A DNA stretch of 64,000 nucleotides from Lysobacter sp. (GTDB lineage Bacteria > Pseudomonadota > Gammaproteobacteria > Xanthomonadales > Xanthomonadaceae): NCBI GenBank assembly GCA_008015835.1, contig SSGH01000007.1, forward strand, positions 248,001 through 312,000, given 5' to 3'. Below are positions 22,003 to 31,200 of this stretch, piece by piece. The position numbers and the translations under genes are program-made. The notes under the pieces are model-generated. The model worked only from the letters and a program-made list of their open reading frames with translations, made no database searches and had not been told where the DNA came from. The first letter of the stretch is position 1; every line of letters begins with the position of its first letter.

Positions 22003-23372
22003 AGCAGCACGCGGCGCATGTCGGCCAGCAACGCGGCCAGATGCGCGGTGAAGCGCGCGGCGGCGGCGCCGTCGATCACGCGGTGGTCGTAGCTCAGCGA
22101 TAGCGGCAGGATCAAACGCGGCGCGAATTTCTCGCCGTCCCACACCGGCTTCATCGCCGACTTCGATACGCCGAGGATCGCGACTTCCGGCGCATTCACG
22201 ATCGGCGTGAACGCGGTGCCGCCGATGCCGCCGAGCGAACTGATCGAAAAACAACCGCCGCTCATTTCGGCCGGGCCGAGTTTGCCGTCGCGCGCTTTCT
22301 TCGCGAGTTCGCCGGTTTCCTGCGCGATCTCGATCACGCCCTTCTTGTCGACATCGCGCACCACCGGCACGACGAGGCCGTTCGGCGTGTCGGCGGCGAA
22401 ACCGATATGGAAATACTTCTTGAGGATCTGATTGCCGTCGGGGTCGAGCGAGGAATTGAAATCCGGGTATTTCTTCAGCGCGGACACCGCGGCCTTCATC
22501 AGGAAAGCGAGCATCGTGAGCTTGATGCCGGCTTTTTCGTTCTCTTTGTTCAGCGCGACGCGCAGCGCTTCCAGATCGGTGATATCGGCATCGTCGTGCT
22601 GGGTGACGTGCGGGATCATCGCCCAGTTGCGCGCGAGGTTGGCGCCGGAGATTTTCTTGATGCGCGACAGCTCGCGGACCTCGACATCGCCGAATTTCGC
22701 GAAATCGACCTTCGGCCAAGGCAGCAGATTCAACCCGCCGCCGGCCGGGGCCGAAGCGCCGCCAATATTCGGCGCCGCGCCGCCCTGCATCGCGGCTTTC
22801 ACGAAATTCTGCACATCTTCCTTGGCGATGCGCCCGGCGCGGGCGGTGCCGGTCACGCGGCTGAGATCGACGCCCAATTCGCGCGCGAACAAGCGCACAG
22901 CGGGGCTGGCGTAGGGCACTTTGTCGGGCAACACGGCATCGGCTTCGAACCGCACCGGCGGCAATCCGGCGCCCATCGGCGCGGGCGCTGCGGCGGGCGG
23001 CGCGACGGGCGCGGGCGGCTCCGCCTGTTTCTGCGGTTCCGCTTTCGGCGCTTCGGCCTTCGCAGGCGGAGCCGGCGGCGCTTCGGGTTTCGCGGCGGCC
23101 GGCGGCGCGGCGCTGGTGTCGGTCGGCTCGTCGGTCGGCTCGATCATCGCCACCACGCTGCCTTCGGACACGGCGTCGCCCAGTTTGACTTTCAAGGCGC
23201 GCACCACGCCGGCGAACGGCGCCGGCACTTCCATCGTCGCTTTATCCGATTCTAGCGTCACCAGCCCCTGATCCTTGGCGACGGTCTCGCCCACGCTCAC
23301 CAAAATCTCGATCACCGGGATGTCGCTGAAATCGCCGATGTCGGGGACGAGTGCTTCCTTCGGATCAGTCAT
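21999..23372 (-). CDS. aceF: Dihydrolipoyllysine-residue acetyltransferase (E2 of pyruvate dehydrogenase)
   Basis: 457 residues from the ATG at 23372, which has AGAAGG eight bases upstream. It has one lipoyl domain (about 1-80, lysine in ESDKATMEV), a long Ala/Pro linker, a peripheral-subunit-binding domain (PAVRLFARELGVDLSRV, about 195-210), and the catalytic domain ending with YDHRVIDG (active His and Asp). E. coli AceF has three lipoyl domains; one here is a reduced form. The first 50 residues closely resemble those of lpdA downstream. No aceE is in the window. Confidence 0.96.
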   Translation of the reverse strand: MTDPKEALVPDIGDFSDIPVIEILVSVGETVAKDQGLVTLESDKATMEVPAPFAGVVRALKVKLGDAVSEGSVVAMIEPTDEPTDTSAAPPAAAKPEAPPAPPAKAEAPKAEPQKQAEPPAPVAPPAAAPAPMGAGLPPVRFEADAVLPDKVPYASPAVRLFARELGVDLSRVTGTARAGRIAKEDVQNFVKAAMQGGAAPNIGGASAPAGGGLNLLPWPKVDFAKFGDVEVRELSRIKKISGANLARNWAMIPHVTQHDDADITDLEALRVALNKENEKAGIKLTMLAFLMKAAVSALKKYPDFNSSLDPDGNQILKKYFHIGFAADTPNGLVVPVVRDVDKKGVIEIAQETGELAKKARDGKLGPAEMSGGCFSISSLGGIGGTAFTPIVNAPEVAILGVSKSAMKPVWDGEKFAPRLILPLSLSYDHRVIDGAAAARFTAHLAALLADMRRVLL

Positions 23373-23523
23373 GAACGTGCCTTCTGGTCGAACCTGCGCC
23401 GGGTGGCGGTCGAGGGCTATTGTGGACGGGCGATGCGCCCGCGCCAACCGTGAGGCATCGTTTTCAGCGGCGAGGACGATCCGCATGCGTACGGTGCGCG
23501 ATGTCGCGCGCCCTGGGAAACGA

Positions 23524-23550
23524 CGAAGCCCGGCGCGAGGCCGGGCTTCG
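23524..23550 (-). terminator. Terminator after the 290-residue secreted-protein gene
   Basis: An 11-bp stem CGAAGCCCGGC / GCCGGGCTTCG with a five-base loop lies about 60 nt beyond the stop at 23608. On the minus strand it is followed by TCGTTTCCC. Confidence 0.6.
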
Positions 23551-23607
23551 TGGGTCGCGACCGGACCGCGGTGCGCGGGTCGATCGATGGCGCGAGGAAC
23601 GTGCGGA

Positions 23608-24480
23608 TCAGCGCTCGTCGCCGACCACGCGCAGACCGAACACCATCGAGGCGAAACCGACGTTCTGCGCTTGGCCGGAGACATTGAGGCGGATCGTCGT
23701 CGGCCGCTTGAAGAATTCCTTCGCCTGGGCCTCGGTCAACCCGTAGCCTTCGATCAACGCGCGCTTGGACACGAAACCGGCCATGCACACCGCCGAATCG
23801 CGGGTGCGTTCGGTGATGCTCATGCCCGGGTCCAGCGGCACTTGGAAGCTTTCGCTTGCGGTCATGCTGGTCAGGAAGCTGCCGCCGAACGGCGCGCCGG
23901 TGGTCGGGTCGATCAGGGCGGGATCGTCCAGCACCGAGTTTTCGATGGTCAACGTCGGCGTGTAACGCAACCGACCCATCGCGGGCGCGGCGCCGAGATT
24001 GACGTAGTTGACGTTGAGCACCGGCGAGAACCAGTAGCACAGCAGCGAATGCGCCGACTTCGGCGGCAGCGTGATGTGCGCGGTGTCGGTGAAGTTGAAG
24101 CTGGTGAACGACGGCGACGGGTTCAGCACCTGGCACAGTTCGTCCGGGTTGCTCGGGTCGCTCGGGCAGGTGTCGCTGAGATTGATGAAGGCGCTGGTCA
24201 GGCCCAGCCAAATCACATCGCGCTTGAACGAATCGACGTCGTAGACGTCTTCTTCGGTCGGCGCGGCGGCGCGCGCGGCGTCGGTGGACTTAGCGGCCTT
24301 CGCCGCGGCGACCGCGCTCGCCTTGAGCGCGAGGCGTTGTTGGGTCTTCCCTGTCGGCAGATCCACCGAGACGGCTTCGGCGATCTCGTCTTGGGCGGGG
24401 CCGCCGCGTTGGGCGAAAACGCCGACCGACGCCATGACGGCGGCGGCCACGGCGAGGCCGAGGATGTGTTTGCGTTGCAT
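23608..24480 (-). CDS. Secreted protein of unknown family (tandem paralogue 1)
   Basis: 290 residues with a signal peptide (about 1-23, LGLAVAAAVMASVGVFAQ). I do not recognise a domain. It resembles the next minus-strand gene over most of its length. Shared blocks are EEDVYDVDSF, WLGLTSAF, LCYWFSPVL, DPALIDPTTGAPFGG, LTSMTASE, VCMAG and TTIRLNVSG. Conserved cysteines (in SLLCYWF and AVCMAG, plus a pair before them) suggest disulfides in the periplasm or outside the cell. It starts 292 nt after its paralogue and has its own terminator, so the two may be separate units. Confidence 0.75.
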   Translation of the reverse strand: MQRKHILGLAVAAAVMASVGVFAQRGGPAQDEIAEAVSVDLPTGKTQQRLALKASAVAAAKAAKSTDAARAAAPTEEDVYDVDSFKRDVIWLGLTSAFINLSDTCPSDPSNPDELCQVLNPSPSFTSFNFTDTAHITLPPKSAHSLLCYWFSPVLNVNYVNLGAAPAMGRLRYTPTLTIENSVLDDPALIDPTTGAPFGGSFLTSMTASESFQVPLDPGMSITERTRDSAVCMAGFVSKRALIEGYGLTEAQAKEFFKRPTTIRLNVSGQAQNVGFASMVFGLRVVGDER

Positions 24481-24772
24481 CGTGGAATTCCCCTGGAGGT
24501 TGTGGTGTTCGAGCGGCGGCTCCGCGGGCGGGAGGCCCGCGATACGCGGATGACGCGCACCGGCCGCCCCGAAGACAACGCGTTACGGTGCGCTCGCAGG
24601 CCAAGCCATGCGCGGCGGGGCGACCGACGGCGCACGGCCGCCCCGTTCCGGCGGGACGGCCGTGCGAAAGCGGGCGAGGCCGACCCGCGCGCCCGGTCGA
24701 GCGAGCCCTCGACCAAATTTGGCAACCGAGCGAGCCGGTCGGCGGGCCGGTCGAGCGGGCCTCGTGTCGCGA

Positions 24773-25663
24773 TCAGTCGCCGACGATGCGCAGGCCGAAC
24801 ACGAAATGGGCGTCGCTGACGTAGCGCACGCTGCCGCTGACGTTGAGGCGCACGGTGGTCGGGCTGGCGAAGAAGTCGTCGGCCTGCGCCGGCGTGAGCC
24901 CGTAGTTCTGGATCAGCGACTTATAGCTGATCATGCCGGCCATGCACACCGTGGAATCGCGCGCGCGCTCGTTCAGCAGCACGCCCGGCTCCAACGATTC
25001 CTCGAAGCGTTCGGAGGAGGTCATGCTGGTCAGCAATTGCCCGCCGAACGGCATGCCGGTGGTCGGGTCGATCAGCGCGGGGTCGGCCAACACCGGGTTT
25101 TCGATGGTGATGGTCGGGCTGTAGGTCAGACGGCCGGTGACGCGCGCGGCGGTCGGGTTGCTCCAGGTGTACATCAGCACCGGCGAGAACCAGTAGCATA
25201 GGATCGAATTGCTCGCGCCTTTCGGCAGTTTGATGCGCGCGGCGTCCTGGAAATTGAAGCTGGTCACCGCGCCGACGGTCGGGTTGAGCTCCTGACAGAA
25301 CTGATCCGGCGAGGTCGGCTTTTCGCAGCCGGTCTGCACGTCGACGAAGGCGCTGGCGAGGCCCAACCATTTCACGTAACGGCCGAAGCTCTCGACGTCG
25401 TAGACCTCGTCTTCGGTGACCGAGTAGATCGGCGGCGCCAGCGAGGCCGTGATCGGCGCGATGCCGCGGGCGGCGGAAGGCTTGGCCTGCGGAGCGAAAT
25501 CGCCGGCGCGACGGCTCAAGGCCCGTTGGGCCGGCGTCGCGACGACATCGGCGGCGCGGCCGCGGACGGTTTCGTCTTGGAACAGCGCGCCTTTCTGGGC
25601 GTACACGCCGACCGACACGAGGGCGCCGGTGAGGGCGAGGGCGAGAAGCGACTTACGAGGCAT
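24773..25663 (-). CDS. Secreted protein of unknown family (tandem paralogue 2)
   Basis: 296 residues, signal peptide about 1-23 (LLALALTGALVSVGVYAQ). It shares its C-terminal 220 residues with the 290-residue neighbour: EDEVYDVESF, WLGLASAFVD, ILCYWFSPVL, DPALIDPTTGMPFGG, LTSMTSSE, VCMAG, TVRLNVSG and FGLRIVGD. The N-terminal third after the signal differs and looks like a linker. A tandem duplication with conserved core suggests a binding or structural role outside the cytoplasm. No function can be assigned. Confidence 0.75.
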   Translation of the reverse strand: MPRKSLLALALTGALVSVGVYAQKGALFQDETVRGRAADVVATPAQRALSRRAGDFAPQAKPSAARGIAPITASLAPPIYSVTEDEVYDVESFGRYVKWLGLASAFVDVQTGCEKPTSPDQFCQELNPTVGAVTSFNFQDAARIKLPKGASNSILCYWFSPVLMYTWSNPTAARVTGRLTYSPTITIENPVLADPALIDPTTGMPFGGQLLTSMTSSERFEESLEPGVLLNERARDSTVCMAGMISYKSLIQNYGLTPAQADDFFASPTTVRLNVSGSVRYVSDAHFVFGLRIVGD

Positions 25664-25807
25664 GAGAAGGCTCCGGGAGGCGGGTGGAAACGCGATACCC
25701 GAGCAATACGGACGATCGCCCCCGAAGAGGACAACGCCCGAAGGCGCGTCGAGGCGGAGTCGCCTGCCGTCGCTGCCGTCGCTTTCGGCGACGCAGCGGC
25801 GCGCCGA

Positions 25808-26725
25808 TCAGGGCGGCGCCTCGACCTCCGCCTGCAGGCGTTCGCGACGCAGTAGGTACAGGCCGCTGAAGACGATGATCGCCGCGCCCACCCAGGTCAT
25901 GCCGTCCGGCAACACGCCCCAGAGCGAGAAATCCAGCAACACGCCCCACAGCAGCGCGGAATACTCCAGCGGCGCGATCGACGACGCTTCGCCGGTCCGG
26001 AACGCCTCGGTGATGGCGTATTGGCCGAGCGCGCCGGCAATGCCGACCCCGAAAATCAAGGCGATATCGTCGCCGCGGATCGTCACCCAGTCGGGTAACG
26101 CCAACGCCCCGGCGCCGAACGCCAACGAAGTCAACATCCACACCACGATCGATTGCTTGCTGTCGGTGCGCGACAACACGCGCACGGTGATCGCCGACAC
26201 CGCATAGCCGAACGCGGCCATCAGCACCGCCAACCCCGCGAGACTGACGATGCCGTCGCCGGTGGGACGCAAGACCACCAAGACGCCGACGAACCCCACC
26301 AGAATCGCGGTCCAGCGGCGCGGCCCCACGCGTTCGCCGAGAAACGGCACCGACAGCGCGGTGATCAGCAGCGGCGCGACGAAAAAAATGGTGTACGCCG
26401 TCGACAGCGGCAATGTGCGCAAGGCGTAAACGAACGCGGCCATCATCGCGATGCCCAGCACGCCGCGCAGCGCATGCAGCGGCCAACGCACCCGCAGCAG
26501 CGCCGGCAGCGCGCGACGAGGGCCGAGGCTCGCCAAGACCCAGATCGTGACGAACGGCAGCGAGGCGAGACCGCGCAGCGCCGACACCTGCATCGGCGGG
26601 TAGCGCGTGGACAGCAGTTTGAGCCCGGCGTCCATCAACGCGAACAAGCCGACGGCGACGAGCATGAAGACGGCCGCACGCCAACGGTGGCCGTCGGCGT
26701 GGCCTTGCGAGGACATGGAAGTCAT
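25808..26725 (-). CDS. EamA (DMT) family transporter
   Basis: About 305 residues from the ATG at 26725 (MTSMSSQGHADGHRW); an ATG three codons on is also possible, and neither has a clear Shine-Dalgarno. Ten hydrophobic helices in two EamA repeats, with FVALRTLPLSTAYTIFF-type and FLGERV motifs in the first and EYSALLWGVLLDF in the second. Members export amino acids or other small metabolites; the substrate is open. It lies 144 nt beyond the secreted paralogue and is divergent from the OmpA-type lipoprotein gene. Confidence 0.85.
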   Translation of the reverse strand: MTSMSSQGHADGHRWRAAVFMLVAVGLFALMDAGLKLLSTRYPPMQVSALRGLASLPFVTIWVLASLGPRRALPALLRVRWPLHALRGVLGIAMMAAFVYALRTLPLSTAYTIFFVAPLLITALSVPFLGERVGPRRWTAILVGFVGVLVVLRPTGDGIVSLAGLAVLMAAFGYAVSAITVRVLSRTDSKQSIVVWMLTSLAFGAGALALPDWVTIRGDDIALIFGVGIAGALGQYAITEAFRTGEASSIAPLEYSALLWGVLLDFSLWGVLPDGMTWVGAAIIVFSGLYLLRRERLQAEVEAPP

Positions 26726-26933
26726 GCGCGCAGCATGACGGCCGCGAACGATGCGCGCCACCCCGTATCGCGAAAGACTGCGTTTCGCCGCAGCAGCGAG
26801 CGCTCGCTGCGTTCGACGCGCCTCCGCCCGACGGGCGCGTGGGCGTCGCCGCCCGCTGGCCCGCGGAACGCGAGTTTGGCGTTTATGCTGTAGCCCGATT
26901 TCGTCCCTGCGCATCCACTCCGAGGAAGCTCCC

Positions 26934-27992
26934 ATGCCGTCGATTCTCCGCCGCTCGTTGGCGCTGTCCTGTCTCCTGCTGGGCGTCCTGTGCCTGCCCG
27001 CGTGCAAGCGCGAAACGCCCGCACCCGCGGCGGAGCCCGCACCGACGGCCGCGACGCCCGCCGCGGACCCTGCGCCGGCCGCCGCCGCGAACACGGCGCC
27101 CACACCCGCGGCCGCCGCAGACTTCGATCCGAACAGCGTGCCGGAAACGACGGCGACGCTTCCGCCCTTCCCGTTCTTCAAAGTGCTGGAGGGTGCGGAG
27201 AGCACCTACGACGAGAAAGACAAGATGGTCAATTTCGACCGTCATTTCTTCATCGCCGGCAGCAAGGCCGTCGCGGTGGAGGGCCGCATCTTCCACGACC
27301 GCTTCAATCTCACCTCCGGCGCGCGCACGTACACCGACCTGGAATTCCGCCGCAATTACGAAAACGCCATCGCCGCGCTGGGCGGCAAGAAGATCAACGA
27401 CGTCCAGTACACCTACGAGGTGATGGAGGCCGCCGGCGGCCGCGACGCACTGGAGAAAACCAACTACGCGGCGGGCATGAATCCGGACTATCCGCACGAC
27501 ATTTATCTGATCCGCAGCGCCGGCAAGGAGTACTGGATCGACATCAGCACCGGCTCGATCCCGCTGCACGGTTACGTGGTGGTGCTGGAGCGCGAAGGCA
27601 TGAAGCAATCGCTCGGGCTGCTCGACGCCGCGGCGATGAAGCAAGCGATCGACAAAGACGGCCGAGTCGCGCTGTACATCAATTTCGATACCGACAAAGC
27701 CACGCTGCGCCCGGACGCGCAGCCGACCATCGACGAAATCGGCAAGCTGCTCGGCGGCGACCCGGCGCTGAAACTCTCGATCGAAGGCCACACCGACAAC
27801 ACCGGCACCGCCGCGCACAATCAAGAATTGTCCACCGCCCGCGCGCGGAGCGTGCTCGGCGCGCTGGTGGGGTTGGGCGTCGATCCCGCGCGCTTGCAGT
27901 CCAAAGGTTTCGGTCAGGACAAACCCGTCGCCGACAACGGCAGCGAAGACGGCCGCGCGAAGAATCGGCGGGTGGAGTTGGTGAAGTTGTAA
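26934..27992 (+). CDS. OmpA family lipoprotein
   Basis: 352 residues from the ATG at 26934, preceded by CGAGGAAG. A lipoprotein signal peptide ends at LCLPAC (acylated Cys about residue 22). An Ala/Pro-rich tether (about 25-65) follows, then a middle domain without a recognised family (about 70-230). The C-terminal OmpA domain has YINFDTDKATLRPDA, IEGHTDNTG and GRAKNRRVEL, the peptidoglycan-binding pattern. It probably sits in the outer membrane and holds the cell wall. The residues after the lipobox Cys (KRE) do not show the inner-membrane Asp signal. Confidence 0.88.
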   Translation: MPSILRRSLALSCLLLGVLCLPACKRETPAPAAEPAPTAATPAADPAPAAAANTAPTPAAAADFDPNSVPETTATLPPFPFFKVLEGAESTYDEKDKMVNFDRHFFIAGSKAVAVEGRIFHDRFNLTSGARTYTDLEFRRNYENAIAALGGKKINDVQYTYEVMEAAGGRDALEKTNYAAGMNPDYPHDIYLIRSAGKEYWIDISTGSIPLHGYVVVLEREGMKQSLGLLDAAAMKQAIDKDGRVALYINFDTDKATLRPDAQPTIDEIGKLLGGDPALKLSIEGHTDNTGTAAHNQELSTARARSVLGALVGLGVDPARLQSKGFGQDKPVADNGSEDGRAKNRRVELVKL

Positions 27993-28108
27993 GGCCACTA
28001 CAGCGGTTTGCGCTCGAGGGGCGTACGCGATCGGGCTTCGACCGTCGTTCGTCGGCGGTCTCGATCGACGCCTCGATCATCGCTTGGCGCGATCGGATGG
28101 ATGGCGAT

Positions 28109-28130
28109 GGTGGGCCGGGGCCCGCCCTAC
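28109..28130. repeat. Single copy of the GGTGGGCC...CCCTAC palindrome
   Basis: One slightly diverged copy (GGTGGGCCGGGGCCCGCCC then TAC) lies between the OmpA-type gene and yajQ. No partner copy is seen nearby. Confidence 0.65.
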
Positions 28131-28204
28131 GGTCATGTCTTCGATCGGCTGCACGGCGGGGCGGCTTCGGTTACTCTGCGCACCCCGCACACGATGCCGC
28201 CGCC

Positions 28205-28687
28205 ATGCCTTCTTTCGATGTCGTTTCCGAAGTCGATCGCCACGAGCTGACCAATGCCGTCGATCAAGCCAATCGCGAGCTGAGCACGCGCTTCGACTTC
28301 AAGGGCGTGGAAGCCAAGTTCGAACTCGACGACGACAGCATCTCGCAGTCGGCGCCCAGCGAATTCCAGCTCAAGCAGATGACGGACATCCTGCGCGCGC
28401 GGCTGATCGCGCGCGGCATCGACGTGCGCTGCTTGGATTTCGGCGATATCGAGACCAATCTCGCCGGCAGCCGGCAGAAAGTGACAGTCAAGCAAGGCAT
28501 CGAGCGCGAACTGGCGAAGAAGATCCAGACGACGCTCAAGGACGCCAAGCTCAAAGTCGACAGCCAAATCAACGGCGACAAGCTGCGCGTGAACGGCAAG
28601 AAGCGCGACGATCTGCAGGCCGCCATCGCGCTGTTGAAGCAGCAGAACTACGAACGTCCGCTGCAGTTCGATAATTTTCGCGATTGA
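28205..28687 (+). CDS. yajQ: YajQ family nucleotide-binding protein
   Basis: 160 residues starting MPSFDVVSEVDRHELTNAVDQ, the standard YajQ opening, and ending in the usual RPLQFDNFRD. Two ferredoxin-like domains are expected. In Xanthomonas a YajQ-family protein binds cyclic di-GMP and affects virulence gene control; whether this one does so cannot be read from sequence. The DUF1415 gene begins 11 nt after its stop, suggesting co-transcription. Confidence 0.95.
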   Translation: MPSFDVVSEVDRHELTNAVDQANRELSTRFDFKGVEAKFELDDDSISQSAPSEFQLKQMTDILRARLIARGIDVRCLDFGDIETNLAGSRQKVTVKQGIERELAKKIQTTLKDAKLKVDSQINGDKLRVNGKKRDDLQAAIALLKQQNYERPLQFDNFRD

Positions 28688-28698
28688 CGCCCACCGCG

Positions 28699-29259
28699 AT
28701 GAACGACGACAACGCATCGCCGCAAGACGAGCCCACCGAACTCGCCGCCACCCGCCGGTGGCTGGAGCGCGCGGTGATCGGGCTGAATCTATGCCCGTTC
28801 GCCAAAGCGGTGTACGTCAAGCGACAAGTGCGTTTCGCGCTCAGCGATGCGGAGCTCGAAGACGATCTGCTCGAAGAGCTGGCCGAAGAACTGCTCCGCC
28901 TGCGCGACACGCCCGCGGAGGAGATCGATACCACGCTGCTGGTGCATCCGCGGGTGTTGACGGATTTCCTGGAGTACAACGATTTTCTCGATCGCGTCGA
29001 CGCGTTGGTCGAAGCGCTGGATCTGGACGGCGTGCTGCAGGTCGCGAGTTTTCACCCCGATTATCGCTTCGCCGACACCGAGGCCGACGACCCGGGCAAC
29101 TGCACCAACCGCGCGCCGTACCCGACGTTGCATGTGATCCGCGAAGCCAGCCTCGACCGCGCGGTCGAAGCCTATCCCGATCCCGACGCGATCGTGCAAC
29201 GCAATCTAGCGACGATGGCCGAGTTGGGCGCGGACGGCTTTCGCGACTTGCTGGCTTGA
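28699..29259 (+). CDS. DUF1415 family protein
   Basis: 186 residues from the ATG at 28699; an upstream TTG at 28684 overlaps the yajQ stop. The family marks are ATRRWLERAVIGLNLCPFAK near the start, the acidic stretch DLLEELAEELLRLRDTP, and FHPDYRFADTEADDPGNCTNRAPYP in the middle (D, N and R residues strongly kept). No enzyme activity is established for DUF1415. Gene order with yajQ suggests co-expression only. Confidence 0.85.
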   Translation: MNDDNASPQDEPTELAATRRWLERAVIGLNLCPFAKAVYVKRQVRFALSDAELEDDLLEELAEELLRLRDTPAEEIDTTLLVHPRVLTDFLEYNDFLDRVDALVEALDLDGVLQVASFHPDYRFADTEADDPGNCTNRAPYPTLHVIREASLDRAVEAYPDPDAIVQRNLATMAELGADGFRDLLA

Positions 29260-29289
29260 AACGCGCGTTCGAGACGAAGCGGAACTGCG

Positions 29290-29760
29290 CTATCTGACTC
29301 GCACCGGTAAGCTGCAGGCGGAATACGTCACCCTGCAATTCGTGGTCGATTCCGCGCAGGTGGCCAGCGCGATCGACTCGGCCTCTTCGGCGATCGGCGA
29401 ACGCGCGACGCCGACCGAGTAATCTTGGCCGATGGCGTAAGCGGCGCATTGATTCGTATACGACAGCGCGACCCTGCAGGCTTTGCCGCCGCCGCTGTCG
29501 CGGCATGCGGCGAGCGCCGCCTTCTTGGCCTTCGCTTGGGTGTTCATCTCTTTGGCCGCGCCGAAGCCGCCGCCGCCGTACGCGATGGCGCCCCAACGCA
29601 TCGCCCATTTCGGGCCCGACGTCGCGGTCGACGCACCGTCGTCGGAGCAATAGGGAACGCCATCGCCGTGATCGGGACCCGAGCCCATGCGGCATTGCGC
29701 GTGCGCGACCGGCGAAACCAACGCGATCGCGACGACCAGCCTCCTCATCCACGCGTTCAT
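29290..29760 (-). CDS. DUF4189 domain secreted protein
   Basis: 156 residues; AGGAG lies eight bases before the ATG at 29760. A signal peptide covers about 1-22 (LVVAIALVSPVAHAQ). The mature part has the DUF4189 pattern: W-G-A-I-A-Y with a glycine run, then AALAACRDSGGGKACRVALSYTNQCAAYA with paired cysteines. It directly follows the VirB6-like gene (TGAATG junction), so both are translated from one message. DUF4189 genes beside type IV secretion genes have been seen in xanthomonads. Its role, perhaps an immunity or accessory protein, is not known. Confidence 0.82.
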   Translation of the reverse strand: MNAWMRRLVVAIALVSPVAHAQCRMGSGPDHGDGVPYCSDDGASTATSGPKWAMRWGAIAYGGGGFGAAKEMNTQAKAKKAALAACRDSGGGKACRVALSYTNQCAAYAIGQDYSVGVARSPIAEEAESIALATCAESTTNCRVTYSACSLPVRVR

Positions 29761-31086
29761 TCAACCGTCTCCTGTGCGGTCCGCACTCTGGCTTTGCCCA
29801 GACTGGCGGCCACTATCGGCGGCGATCGGTGAATTGCGCCCCAACAGCGGGGCCGACTGCGACTGCGGCTGAGCCGAGCCGTGTTCGCTCGAGTCGCTGC
29901 CCTTCACCACATCTTTCCTCGCCGCATCGCTACCCGAAGCACGCGGGCCGAGCATCGGATTATTCATGCCCTGACTCGCGTTGGGGGGCGCGTTGCTGCC
30001 TCTCGCCGCCTCGGTTTCGGCGTTTCGAGGCGCTTGCGGCACCGGGTTTCCGGCGTGAATCGGCGCTTGCGGGACGGTCGTTTGCCGGGTCTGGGTCGCG
30101 GCCCCGCCGCCGCCGAACATGTTGACCGTGCTGATCTGCCCCAGCGTGCCCTGGAAGAAACTCGCCGCCATCGGCGGCACGGTCACGATCAGCAACGTGA
30201 GGATGGTGCCGAGCCCGCCCTGCTGCAGGGCGCGACTGCTGATGCCCTCGTCGCTGGTGCCCAAAAAACTGCCCACCCAGTACGCCGCCGCGACCGCGGT
30301 GACGATATCCACCGCGATGCTCACCATCACGCTCAGCATCGCGAACGAGAACATCGTTCCGATGCCGTACATCAGCCACTTGCTGAACAGATGTTTGGTT
30401 TGATCGAACAACAAGAACACCAGAAAGAGCGGGCCGAATCCGATGAATAACGCCATCGCGATCCGGTTGAGGATCAACAGCGTGCCGCCGACGAGCGCAG
30501 GCCCAGCGATACCGATGCCGGTGAACAACTGCGCGCGGCTCTTGGCGGATTCGATATTTTCGTCGCCGCTCACGTCCAACGCATCGATGCTGACCAACGC
30601 GATCTGCATATAACCCAAACTCTTATCGATGGCGCGATACGGGTCTTCGATATCCTTCCCGGTGACGAACTGATGGATCTTCTTGTTGGTGCCGTCGACG
30701 AGCACTTTCAGCAGCGGCGTCGAACCGGACGCCATCGCCGTCGCCAGCGTCAGCACGAGGACCGCGCGCGCCGACCCCATCACGAGGCCCATCATCGATT
30801 CTTGACTCTTGCCGAGCATGATTTTGATGCCCTGCCAGAACACCCACACGGTCATCAGCCCCAACGCGCTGGCGCTGGCGATGGTCATCATGCGGCCGAG
30901 GAATTTGCCGGCGAACCGATCGATGCGGGCGTTGATGAATTCCTTGATTTCGTAGAAGAAAAACAGGTTCGTCACGTCGTCGAGAAGGCCCGCGCGCAGG
31001 CCGAACCCAGGCCCGTGCGGACCGAAGCCTCCGAATGCGCCTTGCAGCGCGCTATCGACGATCGCCCATATCGTACCGACGTCCAT
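29761..31086 (-). CDS. TrbL/VirB6-like type IV secretion membrane protein
   Basis: 441 residues; GAGGA precedes the ATG at 31086. About six to seven membrane helices cover residues 60-310 (IASASALGLMTVWVFWQGI, IALFIGFGPLFLVFLLF), with the TrbL/VirB6 pattern of a central soluble loop. A long polar, low-complexity tail follows (about 325-441). VirB6 proteins form the inner-membrane channel of type IV secretion. No virB4, virB8-11, virD4 or relaxase gene is nearby, so this is an orphan component. It sits between VirB5-like and DUF4189 genes. Confidence 0.82.
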   Translation of the reverse strand: MDVGTIWAIVDSALQGAFGGFGPHGPGFGLRAGLLDDVTNLFFFYEIKEFINARIDRFAGKFLGRMMTIASASALGLMTVWVFWQGIKIMLGKSQESMMGLVMGSARAVLVLTLATAMASGSTPLLKVLVDGTNKKIHQFVTGKDIEDPYRAIDKSLGYMQIALVSIDALDVSGDENIESAKSRAQLFTGIGIAGPALVGGTLLILNRIAMALFIGFGPLFLVFLLFDQTKHLFSKWLMYGIGTMFSFAMLSVMVSIAVDIVTAVAAAYWVGSFLGTSDEGISSRALQQGGLGTILTLLIVTVPPMAASFFQGTLGQISTVNMFGGGGAATQTRQTTVPQAPIHAGNPVPQAPRNAETEAARGSNAPPNASQGMNNPMLGPRASGSDAARKDVVKGSDSSEHGSAQPQSQSAPLLGRNSPIAADSGRQSGQSQSADRTGDG

Positions 31087-31200
31087 TCGCGGTCCTCATT
31101 CGTTTCGCGTACTCGACGGGCCGAAAGCCGCCCCCCGCGGCTTTCGGATCCGAAACCACCGATGCCGCTCGTTCGACGCCGAGCGGCGAAATCGCAGCCG

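Noticed and set aside
23373-23607. An aceE fragment next to aceF
   Set aside because: No thiamine-pyrophosphate motif or similar coding is seen upstream of aceF; the gap only holds a terminator.
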